Assembly: GCA_943370595.1 (NCBI GenBank)
Contig: CALRRO020000022.1
Location: 1 to 64,000, forward strand
Reading direction: 5' to 3'
Length of the DNA stretch: 64,000 nucleotides
Source: Piscinibacter sp943370595
GTDB taxonomy: Bacteria; Pseudomonadota; Gammaproteobacteria; Burkholderiales; Burkholderiaceae_C
This document shows, one piece after another, positions 1 through 8,263 of this stretch. The notes below the pieces were generated by a model. It made no database searches. It saw only the letters and a program-made list of their open reading frames with translations, and had not been told where the DNA came from. A program made the translations under genes and the position numbers. Position 1 is the stretch's first letter. Each line of letters starts with the position of its first letter.

Positions 1-636
1 GTCGACGCGCTGGTGCGCTCCGGTTCGGTCGACCTAGTCGTCATCGACTCGGTGGCCGCGCTCACGCCCAAGGCGGAAATCGAAGGCGAGATGGGCGATT
101 CGCTGCCTGGCCTGCAGGCCCGCCTGATGAGCCAGGCGCTGCGCAAGCTGACCGCCACGATCAAGAAGACCAACACCATGGTCATCTTCATCAACCAGAT
201 CCGCATGAAGATCGGCGTGATGTTCGGTTCACCCGAGACCACCACCGGCGGCAATGCGCTCAAGTTCTACGCCTCGGTGCGCCTGGACATCCGCCGCATC
301 GGCAGCATCAAGAAGGGCGAAGAGGTCATCGGCAACGAGACTAAGGTCAAGGTCGTCAAGAACAAGGTCTCGCCGCCGTTCAAGACGGCCGAATTCGACA
401 TCCTCTACGGCCAGGGCATCAGCCGCGAGGGCGAGATCATCGACATGGGGGTCAACAACAAGATCCTCGAGAAGAGCGGCGCCTGGTACGCCTACAACGG
501 CGAGAAGATCGGCCAGGGCAAGGACAACGCCCGCGAGTTCCTGAAAGAGAACCCCGAGATCGCCCGCGAGATCGAGAACAAGGTGCGTGATGCCGTGGGT
601 ATCCCGCAGCTTCCCGCCGACGCTGCCGCGGAGTGA
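1..636 (+). CDS. recA: RecA recombinase, C-terminal part (5' truncated)
   Basis: ATP-dependent DNA strand-exchange protein that drives homologous recombination and SOS induction in the cytoplasm. The frame is open from base 1 and the start lies outside the window, so about 140 N-terminal residues, including the Walker A loop, are missing. Visible are the Walker B stretch VDLVVIDSVAAL, the L1 region with EGEMGDSLPGLQARLMSQ, the DNA-binding L2 loop around GVMFGSPETTTGGNALKF, and the C-terminal region ending in an acidic/alanine tail (PADAAAE). The sequence is close to canonical RecA throughout, so the call is firm. The stop codon overlaps the GTG start of recX by 4 bases (GTGA), implying translational coupling. 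No SOS box can be assessed because the promoter is not in the window. Confidence 0.98.
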   Translation, partial: VDALVRSGSVDLVVIDSVAALTPKAEIEGEMGDSLPGLQARLMSQALRKLTATIKKTNTMVIFINQIRMKIGVMFGSPETTTGGNALKFYASVRLDIRRIGSIKKGEEVIGNETKVKVVKNKVSPPFKTAEFDILYGQGISREGEIIDMGVNNKILEKSGAWYAYNGEKIGQGKDNAREFLKENPEIAREIENKVRDAVGIPQLPADAAAE

Positions 637-1166
637 AGCGCCCGCCGCCCTCGCTGAAAGCGCGGGCGCTGCAGTGGCTGGCCCAGCGCGAGCACAGCCG
701 TGCGGAAATGCAGCGAAAGCTGCTGCCGCATGCGCGGGCGCTGGCGGCGCAGGCGCTGGCCGCTGATGCGGCGGTCGAGCCGCCAGACGCTGCAGCGGCG
801 CCTGAACCCGGCGCCGTGATGGCGAAGGTCACCGAGGTGCTCGACTGGCTGGAGGCCCACAACTACCTCTCCCAGCAGCGCTTCACCGAATCGCGCATTC
901 ACGTGCGTGCGGCGAGGCACGGCAACCTCCGCATCCGCCAGGAACTCGCGCAGCACGGTATCACGCTGGACGGCGAATCGGCCGAGGCGCTCAAGGCCAG
1001 CGAGTTCAGCCGCGCCCGGGAGGTCTGGGGCCGCAAGTTCGACACGCCCGCGGCCGACGCCGCCGGGCGCGCAAGGCAGGCACGCTTCCTCACCAGCCGG
1101 GGCTTCTCGCCCGAAACGGTGCGCCGCGTTCTGCGCAGCGCGGGCATCCCCACCGACGACGACTGA
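633..1166 (+). CDS. recX: RecX regulatory protein
   Basis: Small helical protein that binds RecA filaments and modulates (usually inhibits) recombinase activity. At 177 residues it is slightly long for the family because of an alanine/proline-rich insertion at about residues 35-65. The helical repeats show RecX-type residues: WLAQREHSRAEMQRKL near the N-terminus, YLSQQRFTESRIHVRAARHGNLRIRQEL in the middle (quoted in part: LSQQRFTESRIH) and ARFLTSRGFSPETVRRVLR at the C-terminus. It starts with GTG inside the recA stop codon, the usual coupled arrangement. Identification rests on these motifs and on position directly after recA. No promoter of its own is visible. Confidence 0.93.
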   Translation: MKRPPPSLKARALQWLAQREHSRAEMQRKLLPHARALAAQALAADAAVEPPDAAAAPEPGAVMAKVTEVLDWLEAHNYLSQQRFTESRIHVRAARHGNLRIRQELAQHGITLDGESAEALKASEFSRAREVWGRKFDTPAADAAGRARQARFLTSRGFSPETVRRVLRSAGIPTDDD

Positions 1167-1323
1167 CCCGCTGCGGCATGGCTTCCGTCCGTGCCAGCCA
1201 GCCGTCAGCTTTGGTGCAACGCAGCATGCTACATTGCGCGGCGTTTGGCCGGTTACGGGGGAGTGACAGCCCCTTTCTGTGCCGCGCCCGACAGTCACAG
1301 AAGACCTCCACCGTCCCGCTTCC

Positions 1324-1926
1324 ATGGCCCTGCCGCCCGCCGCGCCCGAGCGATTGCTCAAGCATCGCCGCAGCATCGACGTGCATGTCTATGCGCGCGG
1401 CAACGGTCTGTGGGAAGTCGATGCCGAGATCCGCGACGTCAAGACGCGCGACGCGAAGCTTGCCGGCGGACTGCGCCGCGCGGGTGACCCGATCCACGAC
1501 ATGCTGCTGCGGCTGGTCGTCGACGAGCAGCTCAACATCGTCGAGGCCGGATCCGAAACCCGCTGGATGCCCTATCCCGGCCAATGCGACGATCACGGCG
1601 ACGCCTATGCGGCGCTGGTCGGCCTGAACCTGCTCAAGGGCTTCCGCCAGGCGGTGAAGGAGCGGCTCGGTGGCGTCGCCGGCTGCACCCACCTCACCGA
1701 ACTGACGCAGGTGCTGCCCACCGCCGTCATCCAGGCCTTTGCCGGCGAAGTGCTCGACACCCGCGAGGACAGCGAGCACCGGCCGTTCCAGATCGACCGC
1801 TGCCACGCCTTGCGCGCCGACGGTGCGGCCGTGAAACAGTTCTACCCGCGCTGGTACCGGGGCGCCGTCGACCCCGCCGCCGCTTCCCTCCCCACTGAAA
1901 CCCGAGCAAGCGAGACACTCCCATGA
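1324..1926 (+). CDS. DUF2889 family protein
   Basis: Conserved protein of unknown function, 200 residues from the ATG at 1324 (MALPPAAPERLLKHRR). An in-frame ATG 45 bases upstream is possible but gives a low-complexity leader. Features typical of DUF2889 are the early HRRSIDVHVYARGNGLWEVDAEI, shortened here to RRSIDVHVYARGNGLW, the central HDMLLRLVVDEQLNIVEA type stretch, and GCTHLTELTQVLPTAVIQAF with a conserved Cys-Thr-His. No signal peptide or membrane segment is seen. The stop overlaps the sucC start (ATGA), suggesting co-expression with succinyl-CoA synthetase. The biochemical role is unknown and I do not propose one. Confidence 0.85.
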   Translation: MALPPAAPERLLKHRRSIDVHVYARGNGLWEVDAEIRDVKTRDAKLAGGLRRAGDPIHDMLLRLVVDEQLNIVEAGSETRWMPYPGQCDDHGDAYAALVGLNLLKGFRQAVKERLGGVAGCTHLTELTQVLPTAVIQAFAGEVLDTREDSEHRPFQIDRCHALRADGAAVKQFYPRWYRGAVDPAAASLPTETRASETLP

Positions 1927-3083
1927 AGATCCACGAGTACCAGGGCAAGGAAATCCTGCGCCAGTTTTCTGTGCCGGTACCGCGCGGCTACCCCGCGTTC
2001 AGCGTGCTGGAAGCCACCGAGGCGGCGCAAAAGCTCGGCGGCCCGGTCTGGGTGGTCAAGGCGCAGATCCACGCCGGCGGCCGCGGCAAGGGGGGCGGTG
2101 TGAAGGTGGCCAAGAACCTGGACGACCTGAAGACGCTGTCCGGCCAGATCCTCGGCATGCAGCTGAAGACCCACCAGACCGGCCCCGAAGGCCAGAAAGT
2201 GCGACGCCTGTACATAGAGGAAGGCGCCGACATCAAGAAGGAGTACTACGTCTCGCTGGTCACCGACCGCGCGACGCAGAAGGTCGCCTTCATCGCTTCC
2301 AGCGAAGGCGGCATGGACATCGAGGAAGTCGCCCACAGCACGCCCGAGAAGATCATCACCGAGGTGATCGACCCGTTGACCGGCCTGGGTGACGCGCAGG
2401 CGAAGAAGATCGCCGCCGCGATCGGCCTGCCGGAGGGCTCGCACGCCCAGGCCATCACGCTGTTCCAAAACCTGTACCGCTGCTACATGGAGACGGACGC
2501 CTCGCTGGTCGAGATCAACCCGTTGAACTGCGACAGCAAGGGCAACCTGATCGCCCTGGACGCGAAGTTCAACTTCGACGCCAACGCGCTGTTCCGCCAC
2601 CCCGAAATCGTCGCCTACCGCGACCTCGACGAGGAAGACCCGGCCGAGATCGAGGCCAGCAAGTTCGACCTCGCCTACATCCAGCTCGACGGCAACATCG
2701 GCTGCCTGGTCAACGGCGCGGGCCTGGCGATGGCGACGATGGACACCATCAAGCTGTTCGGCGGCGAGCCGGCCAACTTCCTCGACGTCGGCGGCGGCGC
2801 CACGGCGGAGAAGGTCACCGAGGCCTTCAAGATCATGCTGAGCAGCCCCAAGGTGAAGGCCATCCTGGTCAACATCTTCGGCGGCATCATGCGCTGCGAC
2901 ACCATCGCCGAGGGCGTGATCGCCGCCTGCAAGGCAGTCAACCTCAAGGTGCCGCTGGTCGTGCGCATGAAGGGCACCAACGAGGAACTGGGCAAGAAGA
3001 TGCTCCAGGACTCCGGCCTGCCCATCATCAGTGCCGACACCATGGCCGAAGCCGCGACGAAGATCGTCGCCGCCGTCAAGTAA
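1923..3083 (+). CDS. sucC: Succinyl-CoA synthetase beta subunit (ADP/GDP-forming)
   Basis: Beta subunit of the TCA-cycle enzyme that converts succinyl-CoA to succinate with substrate-level phosphorylation. The 386 residues match the usual length. The protein starts MKIHEYQGKEILRQF, the family N-terminus, followed by an ATP-grasp domain (VWVVKAQIHAGGRGKGGGVK, nucleotide-binding) to about residue 240. A C-terminal CoA-ligase domain follows with GCLVNGAGLAMATMDTIK and the NIFGGIMRCDTIAEGV stretch. The ATG overlaps the stop of the upstream DUF2889 gene by 4 bases, and sucD follows after 23 bases with a good ribosome site (GAGAG before ATG). The two genes almost certainly form one transcript. Confidence 0.98.
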   Translation: MKIHEYQGKEILRQFSVPVPRGYPAFSVLEATEAAQKLGGPVWVVKAQIHAGGRGKGGGVKVAKNLDDLKTLSGQILGMQLKTHQTGPEGQKVRRLYIEEGADIKKEYYVSLVTDRATQKVAFIASSEGGMDIEEVAHSTPEKIITEVIDPLTGLGDAQAKKIAAAIGLPEGSHAQAITLFQNLYRCYMETDASLVEINPLNCDSKGNLIALDAKFNFDANALFRHPEIVAYRDLDEEDPAEIEASKFDLAYIQLDGNIGCLVNGAGLAMATMDTIKLFGGEPANFLDVGGGATAEKVTEAFKIMLSSPKVKAILVNIFGGIMRCDTIAEGVIAACKAVNLKVPLVVRMKGTNEELGKKMLQDSGLPIISADTMAEAATKIVAAVK

Positions 3084-3106
3084 CCCGCCCGCACGAGAGA
3101 ACCGAC

Positions 3107-4000
3107 ATGAGCATCCTCATCAACAAGGACACCAAGGTCATCACCCAGGGCATCACGGGCAAGACCGGCCAGTTCCACACCAAGGGCTGCCAGGCCTACG
3201 CCAACGGCAAGAACTGCTTCGTCGCCGGCGTGAACCCGAAGAAGGCGGGCGAGAGCTTCGAGGGCATTCCCATCCACGCCAGCGTGAAGGACGCCAAGGC
3301 CGCCACCGGCGCCACCGTCAGCGTGATCTACGTGCCGCCCGCGGGCGCGGCCGACGCGATCTGGGAAGCCGTCGAGGCCGACCTCGACCTGGTGATCTGC
3401 ATCACCGAAGGCATTCCGATCAAGGACATGCTGATCGTGCGCAACAAGATGAAGGCCAAGGAAGCGGCCGGCGGCAAGAAGACGCTGCTGCTCGGGCCGA
3501 ACTGCCCCGGCCTGATCACGCCCGACGAGATCAAGATCGGCATCATGCCCGGCCACATCCACCGCAAGGGCCGCATCGGCGTGGTCTCGCGCTCGGGCAC
3601 GCTGACCTACGAGGCGGTCGCGCAGCTCACGGAGATCGGCCTGGGCCAGTCCAGCGCGGTCGGCATCGGCGGCGACCCGATCAACGGCCTGAAGCACATC
3701 GACGTGATGAAGGCCTTCAACGACGACCCGGACACCGACGCCGTGATCATGATCGGCGAGATCGGCGGCCCCGACGAAGCCGACGCAGCACGCTGGTGCA
3801 AGGCCAACATGAAGAAGCCGATCGTCGGCTTCATCGCCGGCGTCACCGCGCCCCCGGGCAAGCGCATGGGCCACGCCGGCGCGCTGATCAGCGGCGGCGC
3901 CGACACGGCCGATGCCAAGCTCGCCATCATGGAAGAGTGCGGCTTCACCGTGACGCGCAATCCGTCGGAGATGGGCCGGCTGCTCAAGGGTCTGCTCTGA
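3107..4000 (+). CDS. sucD: Succinyl-CoA synthetase alpha subunit
   Basis: Alpha subunit of succinyl-CoA synthetase, carrying the CoA-binding Rossmann domain and the phosphorylated histidine. The 297 residues are normal. The N-terminus reads MSILINKDTKVITQGITGKT, with the CoA-binding glycine turn. The ligase domain contains GPNCPGLITPDEIKIGIMPG and VSRSGTLTYEAV, and the active-site His is near residue 256 in RMGHAGALISGG. It follows sucC by 23 bases in the same orientation, so the two subunits are made together. A hairpin with only a weak T-run lies 27 bases after the stop and may end the operon. Confidence 0.98.
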   Translation: MSILINKDTKVITQGITGKTGQFHTKGCQAYANGKNCFVAGVNPKKAGESFEGIPIHASVKDAKAATGATVSVIYVPPAGAADAIWEAVEADLDLVICITEGIPIKDMLIVRNKMKAKEAAGGKKTLLLGPNCPGLITPDEIKIGIMPGHIHRKGRIGVVSRSGTLTYEAVAQLTEIGLGQSSAVGIGGDPINGLKHIDVMKAFNDDPDTDAVIMIGEIGGPDEADAARWCKANMKKPIVGFIAGVTAPPGKRMGHAGALISGGADTADAKLAIMEECGFTVTRNPSEMGRLLKGLL

Positions 4001-4026
4001 GCTGAACCCTGCACCCGCGCTGCCAC

Positions 4027-4049
4027 AGGGGCCGCCGCGTGCGGCCCTT
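4027..4049 (+). terminator. Weak intrinsic terminator after sucCD
   Basis: Inverted repeat with stem GGGCCGC/GCGGCCC (bases 29-35 and 41-47 of this kilobase) and a 5-base loop, extended by A-T and G-T pairs. It is followed only by TTGTCC, so the T-tract is poor. Its position just downstream of sucD and before the TerC gene supports a terminator or attenuator, but read-through is likely. Confidence 0.4.
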
Positions 4050-4152
4050 GTCCATGGTGGCTTGCGTAATTCCACGCACCCGGCCCGGGCGGCCACCCGC
4101 CTACACTCCCGACTCCGCCCGATCTCAGCACGCCCCGAGGACCACGATCTCC

Positions 4153-4896
4153 ATGGAACAGTTCATGACCGCCGACTTCTGGGTCGCCGTCGGCCAGATC
4201 ATCATGATCGACATCCTGCTCGGTGGCGACAACGCGGTGGTGATCGCACTGGCCTGTCGCAAGCTGCCTGCCAAGCAGCGCACGCAGGGGATCCTGTGGG
4301 GCACCGCCGGTGCCATCCTGCTGCGTGTCATCCTGATCTTCTTCGCGCTGACGCTGCTGGCGATCCCGTACCTGAAGATAGTCGGCGCGCTGCTGCTGGT
4401 GTGGATCGGCGTCAAGCTGCTGGCGCCGGATGACGACGATGCCCACGGCGACATCCAGGCCAGCGACAAGCTGTGGGCCGCCGTCAAGACGGTGATCGTG
4501 GCCGACCTGGTGATGAGTGTCGACAACGTCATCGCCATCGCCGGCGCTGCCGAAGGCGCCGGCGGCGACCACAAGATGCCGCTGGTGGTCTTCGGCCTGC
4601 TGGTGAGCATCCCGATCATCGTCTGGGGCAGCCAGCTGGTCATCAAGCTGATGGACCGCTTCCCGGCCATCATCACCATCGGCGGCATGCTGCTCGGCTG
4701 GATCGCCGGCACCATGGCCGTCACCGACCCGGCCGTGCTGGGCTGGGTGCCGACGCAGGCTGCAGCCAAAGCCGGTGCCGCGCCCGAGGTGGTCGATGCA
4801 GTGCGCTACGGCGCCGGCGTCGTCGGTGCGCTGCTCGTGCTCGCGCTGGGCAAGATGATCGCTGCGCGGCGCCCGCGCGCCGAGCCGCAGGGCTGA
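4153..4896 (+). CDS. TerC/YjbE family integral membrane protein
   Basis: Predicted inner-membrane protein of the TerC superfamily, whose members are linked to metal (often manganese) efflux or tellurite resistance. The start at ATG 4153 (MEQFMTADFWVAVGQIIMID) gives 247 residues; further upstream codons lack hydrophobic or conserved character. About seven membrane segments are visible. The paired acidic signatures LLGGDNAVVIALACRK (about residues 21-36) and DLVMSVDNVIAIAGAA (about 117-132) supply the conserved Asp-Asn pairs in membrane helices. It is one of two TerC paralogues in the window and, unlike the gene at 25552, has no recognisable yybP-ykoY element upstream. The transported ion is not determinable from sequence. 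Confidence 0.9.
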   Translation: MEQFMTADFWVAVGQIIMIDILLGGDNAVVIALACRKLPAKQRTQGILWGTAGAILLRVILIFFALTLLAIPYLKIVGALLLVWIGVKLLAPDDDDAHGDIQASDKLWAAVKTVIVADLVMSVDNVIAIAGAAEGAGGDHKMPLVVFGLLVSIPIIVWGSQLVIKLMDRFPAIITIGGMLLGWIAGTMAVTDPAVLGWVPTQAAAKAGAAPEVVDAVRYGAGVVGALLVLALGKMIAARRPRAEPQG

Positions 4897-4940
4897 AGCC
4901 CGGGCGCGCCGAAGCGAGAGCCGAGCGCCGGGGTACTGCG

Positions 4941-5393
4941 ATGGAGCGAATCGTCGCCTTCGTCAACGATGCGGAACACGCGCTCGAGCAAATCCAGCCG
5001 CTGCTGGACGAAGGCGGCGGACCGAAACTCTGGATCGTGGTTGCCACCGCGCCGCGGCTGACCCGACACATCGGGCGCTGGGTCTCCCACTCTGCGCGCC
5101 AGCAGCAGCTCGAGCGATGGAGCAACGACCTCTTCACCCGGATTGAACGGGCGCTGCGTCGTCAGGCCGGCAACCAGGTTCAGACCATGCTGGTCAAGCG
5201 CCCCCTGGTCGAGGTGAGCGAGCAGCTGAAGCAACGCCATGGCAGTGTCAGGTTGCTGGACGCCCGCAAGCCGGGCCTGGGTCGCGCCGACGAACCGATC
5301 AGTGCGGAGGCGCCGCCCGCCGACAAGGGGCCTTCGATGGGCATGATCGCAGCGACCGCGGGCCTCGGCGCCATGCTGGCACTGGCCGATTGA
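4941..5393 (+). CDS. Conserved hypothetical protein at head of signalling cluster
   Basis: A 150-residue protein I do not recognise. It begins MERIVAFVNDAEHALEQIQP and has an alternating strand/helix look (KLWIVVATAPRLTRHIGRW, then a basic helix, then QVQTMLVKRPLVEV). A disordered linker follows, then a short glycine/alanine-rich hydrophobic tail (MGMIAATAGLGAMLALAD) that could be a weak membrane anchor. It has no signal peptide. It starts 44 bases after the TerC gene, and its stop overlaps the TTG start of the kinase gene, so it is probably translated with the phosphorylation module. Codon use is like that of its neighbours. It could be a substrate or adaptor for that module, but this is context only. 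Confidence 0.75.
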   Translation: MERIVAFVNDAEHALEQIQPLLDEGGGPKLWIVVATAPRLTRHIGRWVSHSARQQQLERWSNDLFTRIERALRRQAGNQVQTMLVKRPLVEVSEQLKQRHGSVRLLDARKPGLGRADEPISAEAPPADKGPSMGMIAATAGLGAMLALAD

Positions 5394-6652
5394 TCGTCGC
5401 GACGGGCATGCAAGAGATCGGCCTGCTGCTCTCCCTGATCGCGGCAGCGGTCCACGTCGGCCTGCTCGTTCCTCGCCTGCCTCCCGCACGCTCGTTGTGG
5501 CTGTCTGCCGCGCTGCTGCTGGGAGGTGCCATTGTCGTGGGCCTGACCGCCGCGGTATGGCTGCTCCCGGCGATGACCGGCGTGCTCTTCGGCCACGCCG
5601 GACACGCGCTGGGTCTGCGCCACCGCTCTTCGGCAACGGTCGATGGTGTTCGGCCGGCCGCAACCCCGCGCCCCGCACCGACGGCGTCGGGCGCGGTGGC
5701 GGCGGCAGGCGCAGGGGCCGCCGCCAGGTCGTTGCCCGCCACGCTGGGGCGTTACCGAGTCGACAGCGAGATCGGCCGCGGCTCGATGGGCGCGGTCTAC
5801 CTGGGTCGGGACCCGCAGATCGGCCGCCAGGTGGCGATCAAGACCCTGGCGCTGAGCCGCGAGTTCGAGGGTGACCAACTCGCTGAAGCCCGGGCACGCT
5901 TCTTCCGCGAGGCGGAAACGGCCGGCCGCCTGCAGCACCCGGACATCGTGACCATCTTCGACGCTGGCGAGGCGCAGGACCTAGCCTGGATTGCGATGGA
6001 GTACATCAAGGGCGAGGACCTGCAGCGCTACACCGCGCCGGGCCGGCTGTTGCCGGTGCCGCAGCTGCTGATGGTGGTCGCGCGGGTCGCCGAGGCGCTG
6101 TCCTACGCGCACTCCCAGGGCGTGGTGCATCGCGACATCAAGCCCGCCAACGTGATGATCGACCCTGCCGGAACGCTGGTGAAGGTGATGGACTTCGGGG
6201 TCGCGCGCATGGACGACACCAGCCGCACCCGCACGGGCCTGGTGCTGGGAACGCCGTCGTTCATGTCGCCCGAACAGATGGCCGGACGCCTGGCCGACGG
6301 GCGCAGCGATCTCTACTCGCTCGGCGTCGCCCTTTTCCAGCTGCTCACGGGCCATCTGCCGCACGAGGGCGCCTCGATGGCCGAGCTGATGCGGCAGATC
6401 GTCAACGAGCCTGCGGCGGACGTGCGCACGCTGCGGCCGGAACTGCCCGAGGCGCTGGCCGACCTGGTCGCCCTGGCCCTGGAGAAGCGCCCCGAGGTGC
6501 GCTACGCCGATGGCCTGCAGATGGCTCAGGACCTGCGGACCGTGGCCGCGGCCATGCTCGCGCCGACCCCACCGGAACCGGTGCCGGGCGAAGAGTTCGA
6601 GAAAACCGTGACATTCACCCGCGTCGAACCGAGGCACAATTCCGAATCGTGA
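5390..6652 (+). CDS. Membrane-associated Ser/Thr protein kinase (Hanks type)
   Basis: Eukaryotic-like Ser/Thr kinase of 420 residues. The TTG at 5390 overlaps the preceding stop; ATG 5408 (MQEIGLLL) is an alternative. The N-terminal third holds two to three hydrophobic segments (about residues 8-75) and an alanine-rich linker. The kinase domain spans about 120-385, with glycine loop IGRGSMGAVYLG (G129-G134), the VAIKTL lysine, catalytic HRDIKPANV (H247, D249), DFG at 268-270 and activation segment GTPSFMSPEQ. All catalytic residues are present. Unusually, the membrane segments precede the kinase, and no PASTA or sensor domain follows. The tail has an EFEKTVTF motif (T406), matching EKTMIM in the FHA protein encoded two genes downstream. 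It sits with PP2C and FHA genes, a classic reversible-phosphorylation set. Confidence 0.95.
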   Translation: MIVATGMQEIGLLLSLIAAAVHVGLLVPRLPPARSLWLSAALLLGGAIVVGLTAAVWLLPAMTGVLFGHAGHALGLRHRSSATVDGVRPAATPRPAPTASGAVAAAGAGAAARSLPATLGRYRVDSEIGRGSMGAVYLGRDPQIGRQVAIKTLALSREFEGDQLAEARARFFREAETAGRLQHPDIVTIFDAGEAQDLAWIAMEYIKGEDLQRYTAPGRLLPVPQLLMVVARVAEALSYAHSQGVVHRDIKPANVMIDPAGTLVKVMDFGVARMDDTSRTRTGLVLGTPSFMSPEQMAGRLADGRSDLYSLGVALFQLLTGHLPHEGASMAELMRQIVNEPAADVRTLRPELPEALADLVALALEKRPEVRYADGLQMAQDLRTVAAAMLAPTPPEPVPGEEFEKTVTFTRVEPRHNSES

Positions 6653-6691
6653 GATCCTGCGCCGGGCGCAGAACACCGGCCAAAGCGACCC

Positions 6692-7501
6692 ATGCCATTG
6701 CCCGATTCAGAACCGACCATGACCCTGGAGTTCTTCAGCGCGACCGACACGGGCCGGGCACGCAACAACAACGAAGACTCGGTCGCCGTGGACGAGGCCT
6801 CCGCGCTGATCGTGCTGGCCGACGGCATGGGCGGCTACAACGCCGGCGAGGTGGCCAGCGGCATGGCCACGTCCTTCATCAAGAGCGAGCTCGGCCGCTG
6901 GCTGTCCGAGGCCTCGGACAACGCGTCCGACACCGATGTGCGCCGCGCGATGGACATCTGCGTCGACAACGCCAATCGCGCCATCTTCAATGCCGCCAAC
7001 TCCAACCCGCAGTACGCCGGCATGGGCACGACGCTGGTCGTCGGCGTGTTCCGGGAGGGGCGGCTGCTGATGGGCCACGTCGGCGATTCGCGTGGCTACC
7101 GGCTGCGCGGCGGCCGCCTGGCGCAGATCACGCACGACCATTCCCTGCTGCAGGAGCAGATCGACTCGGGGCTGATCACCGCCGAGCAGGCGGCGTTTTC
7201 GTCGAACAAGAACCTGGTGACGCGCGCCGTCGGCGTCGAGGACACGGTGCTGCTCGAGACCCATCTGCACGACGTGCTGCCGGGCGACATGTACCTGCTG
7301 TGCTCGGACGGCTTGTCCGACATGCTCGACGACGAGAGCATCTCGCAGCTGTTGCAGACCAGCGACGTCCTCGGGGAAGTCGCGGCGGCGCTGGTGGATG
7401 CCGCCAATGACGCAGGCGGAAAGGATAATATCTCCGTCGTACTGGCGAGGGTGCGCGGACCGGCTGGCCCAGCGCGATCGTGGTGGCCGTTCCGGCGCTG
7501 A
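6692..7501 (+). CDS. PP2C-family Ser/Thr protein phosphatase
   Basis: Metal-dependent protein phosphatase expected to reverse phosphorylation by the adjacent kinase. It has 269 residues from ATG 6692, or 260 from ATG 6719 (MTLEFFSATDTGRARNNNED). PP2C motifs appear in order: TGRARNNNEDS, LIVLADGMGGYNAGEVAS with two metal-binding Asp residues, GDSRGYRLRGGRL, LLCSDGLSDML, and C-terminal GGKDNISVVLARV with the last metal Asp. No membrane segment is seen, so the enzyme is cytoplasmic. It lies 39 bases after the kinase gene and 56 bases before the FHA gene. The family match is clear; the substrate is inferred from the neighbourhood. Confidence 0.95.
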   Translation: MPLPDSEPTMTLEFFSATDTGRARNNNEDSVAVDEASALIVLADGMGGYNAGEVASGMATSFIKSELGRWLSEASDNASDTDVRRAMDICVDNANRAIFNAANSNPQYAGMGTTLVVGVFREGRLLMGHVGDSRGYRLRGGRLAQITHDHSLLQEQIDSGLITAEQAAFSSNKNLVTRAVGVEDTVLLETHLHDVLPGDMYLLCSDGLSDMLDDESISQLLQTSDVLGEVAAALVDAANDAGGKDNISVVLARVRGPAGPARSWWPFRR

Positions 7502-7557
7502 TGGCGTATCGCCGACGGACCTAGAACACAGAAGACAGAAATCACGAGGACACGAGC

Positions 7558-8232
7558 ATGGGCAAGCTGGTCGTTTCGCTGGACGGTGTGGTGATCAAGG
7601 AAGTCCAGATCACCAAGGACAAGACGACCCTGGGTCGGCGCCCGTACAACGACATCGTGATCGACAACCTCGCCGTCAGCGGCGAGCACGCCGTGCTGCA
7701 GATGGTCGGTGCCGACGTCTTCATCGAAGACCTCAACAGCACCAACGGCACCTACATCAACGGCAAGGCCGTCAAGAAGCAGCTGCTCAGCCACAACGAC
7801 ACGGTCGAGATCGGCAAGTACAAGATCAAGTACCTGGTCGAGGACGGCACCGACTACGAAAAGACCATGATCATGAAGCCCGGTGCCGCGCCGACGGCGG
7901 CGTCGGCGCCGGCCTACGCGCCGACCGGGGGCTTCGGTGCCTCGGGCTTCGGCTCACTGGGTGGCGGTTCGGGCCCGGCCTCGATCAAGGTGCTCAACGG
8001 CGCGGCGGCCGGCCGTGAGGTCATGCTCACCAAGGTCGTCACCACCGTCGGCAAGCCCGGCGTGCAGGTGGCGTCGATCACCAAGCGCCCCGGTGGCTAC
8101 GTGCTCGCCCACGTCGAGGGCGCCTTACGGCCGACGGTCAATGGCAGCCCGGTCACCGGCGAGACGGTGCAGCTGAAGAACGGCGACGTGGTCGAGCTCG
8201 CCGGCACGCAGATGCAGTTCGTCCAGGCCTGA
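7558..8232 (+). CDS. FHA-domain protein with second, degenerate FHA-like domain
   Basis: Cytoplasmic phosphothreonine-binding adaptor of 224 residues. The N-terminal FHA domain (about residues 1-95) has the conserved TLGRRPYNDI arginine, SGEH (41-44) and NSTNGTYING (N60, N63, G64), all expected for phosphopeptide binding. A linker with DYEKTMIMKPG (T103) and an Ala/Gly/Pro stretch follows. Residues about 142-224 look like a second FHA-type beta sandwich (TTVGKPGVQVASITKR, then PTVNGSPVTGETVQLKNGD), but the ligand Arg and SxxH are lost, so it probably does not bind phosphate. The ATG follows an AGGA-like site (cacgaggacacgagc). The T103 context resembles the kinase tail at T406, suggesting it may be phosphorylated and bind itself, as in GarA/OdhI proteins. 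That last step is inference. Confidence 0.93.
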   Translation: MGKLVVSLDGVVIKEVQITKDKTTLGRRPYNDIVIDNLAVSGEHAVLQMVGADVFIEDLNSTNGTYINGKAVKKQLLSHNDTVEIGKYKIKYLVEDGTDYEKTMIMKPGAAPTAASAPAYAPTGGFGASGFGSLGGGSGPASIKVLNGAAAGREVMLTKVVTTVGKPGVQVASITKRPGGYVLAHVEGALRPTVNGSPVTGETVQLKNGDVVELAGTQMQFVQA

Positions 8233-8263
8233 TCCGCCAGGCGCGCACGGGATACCGCTGCGC

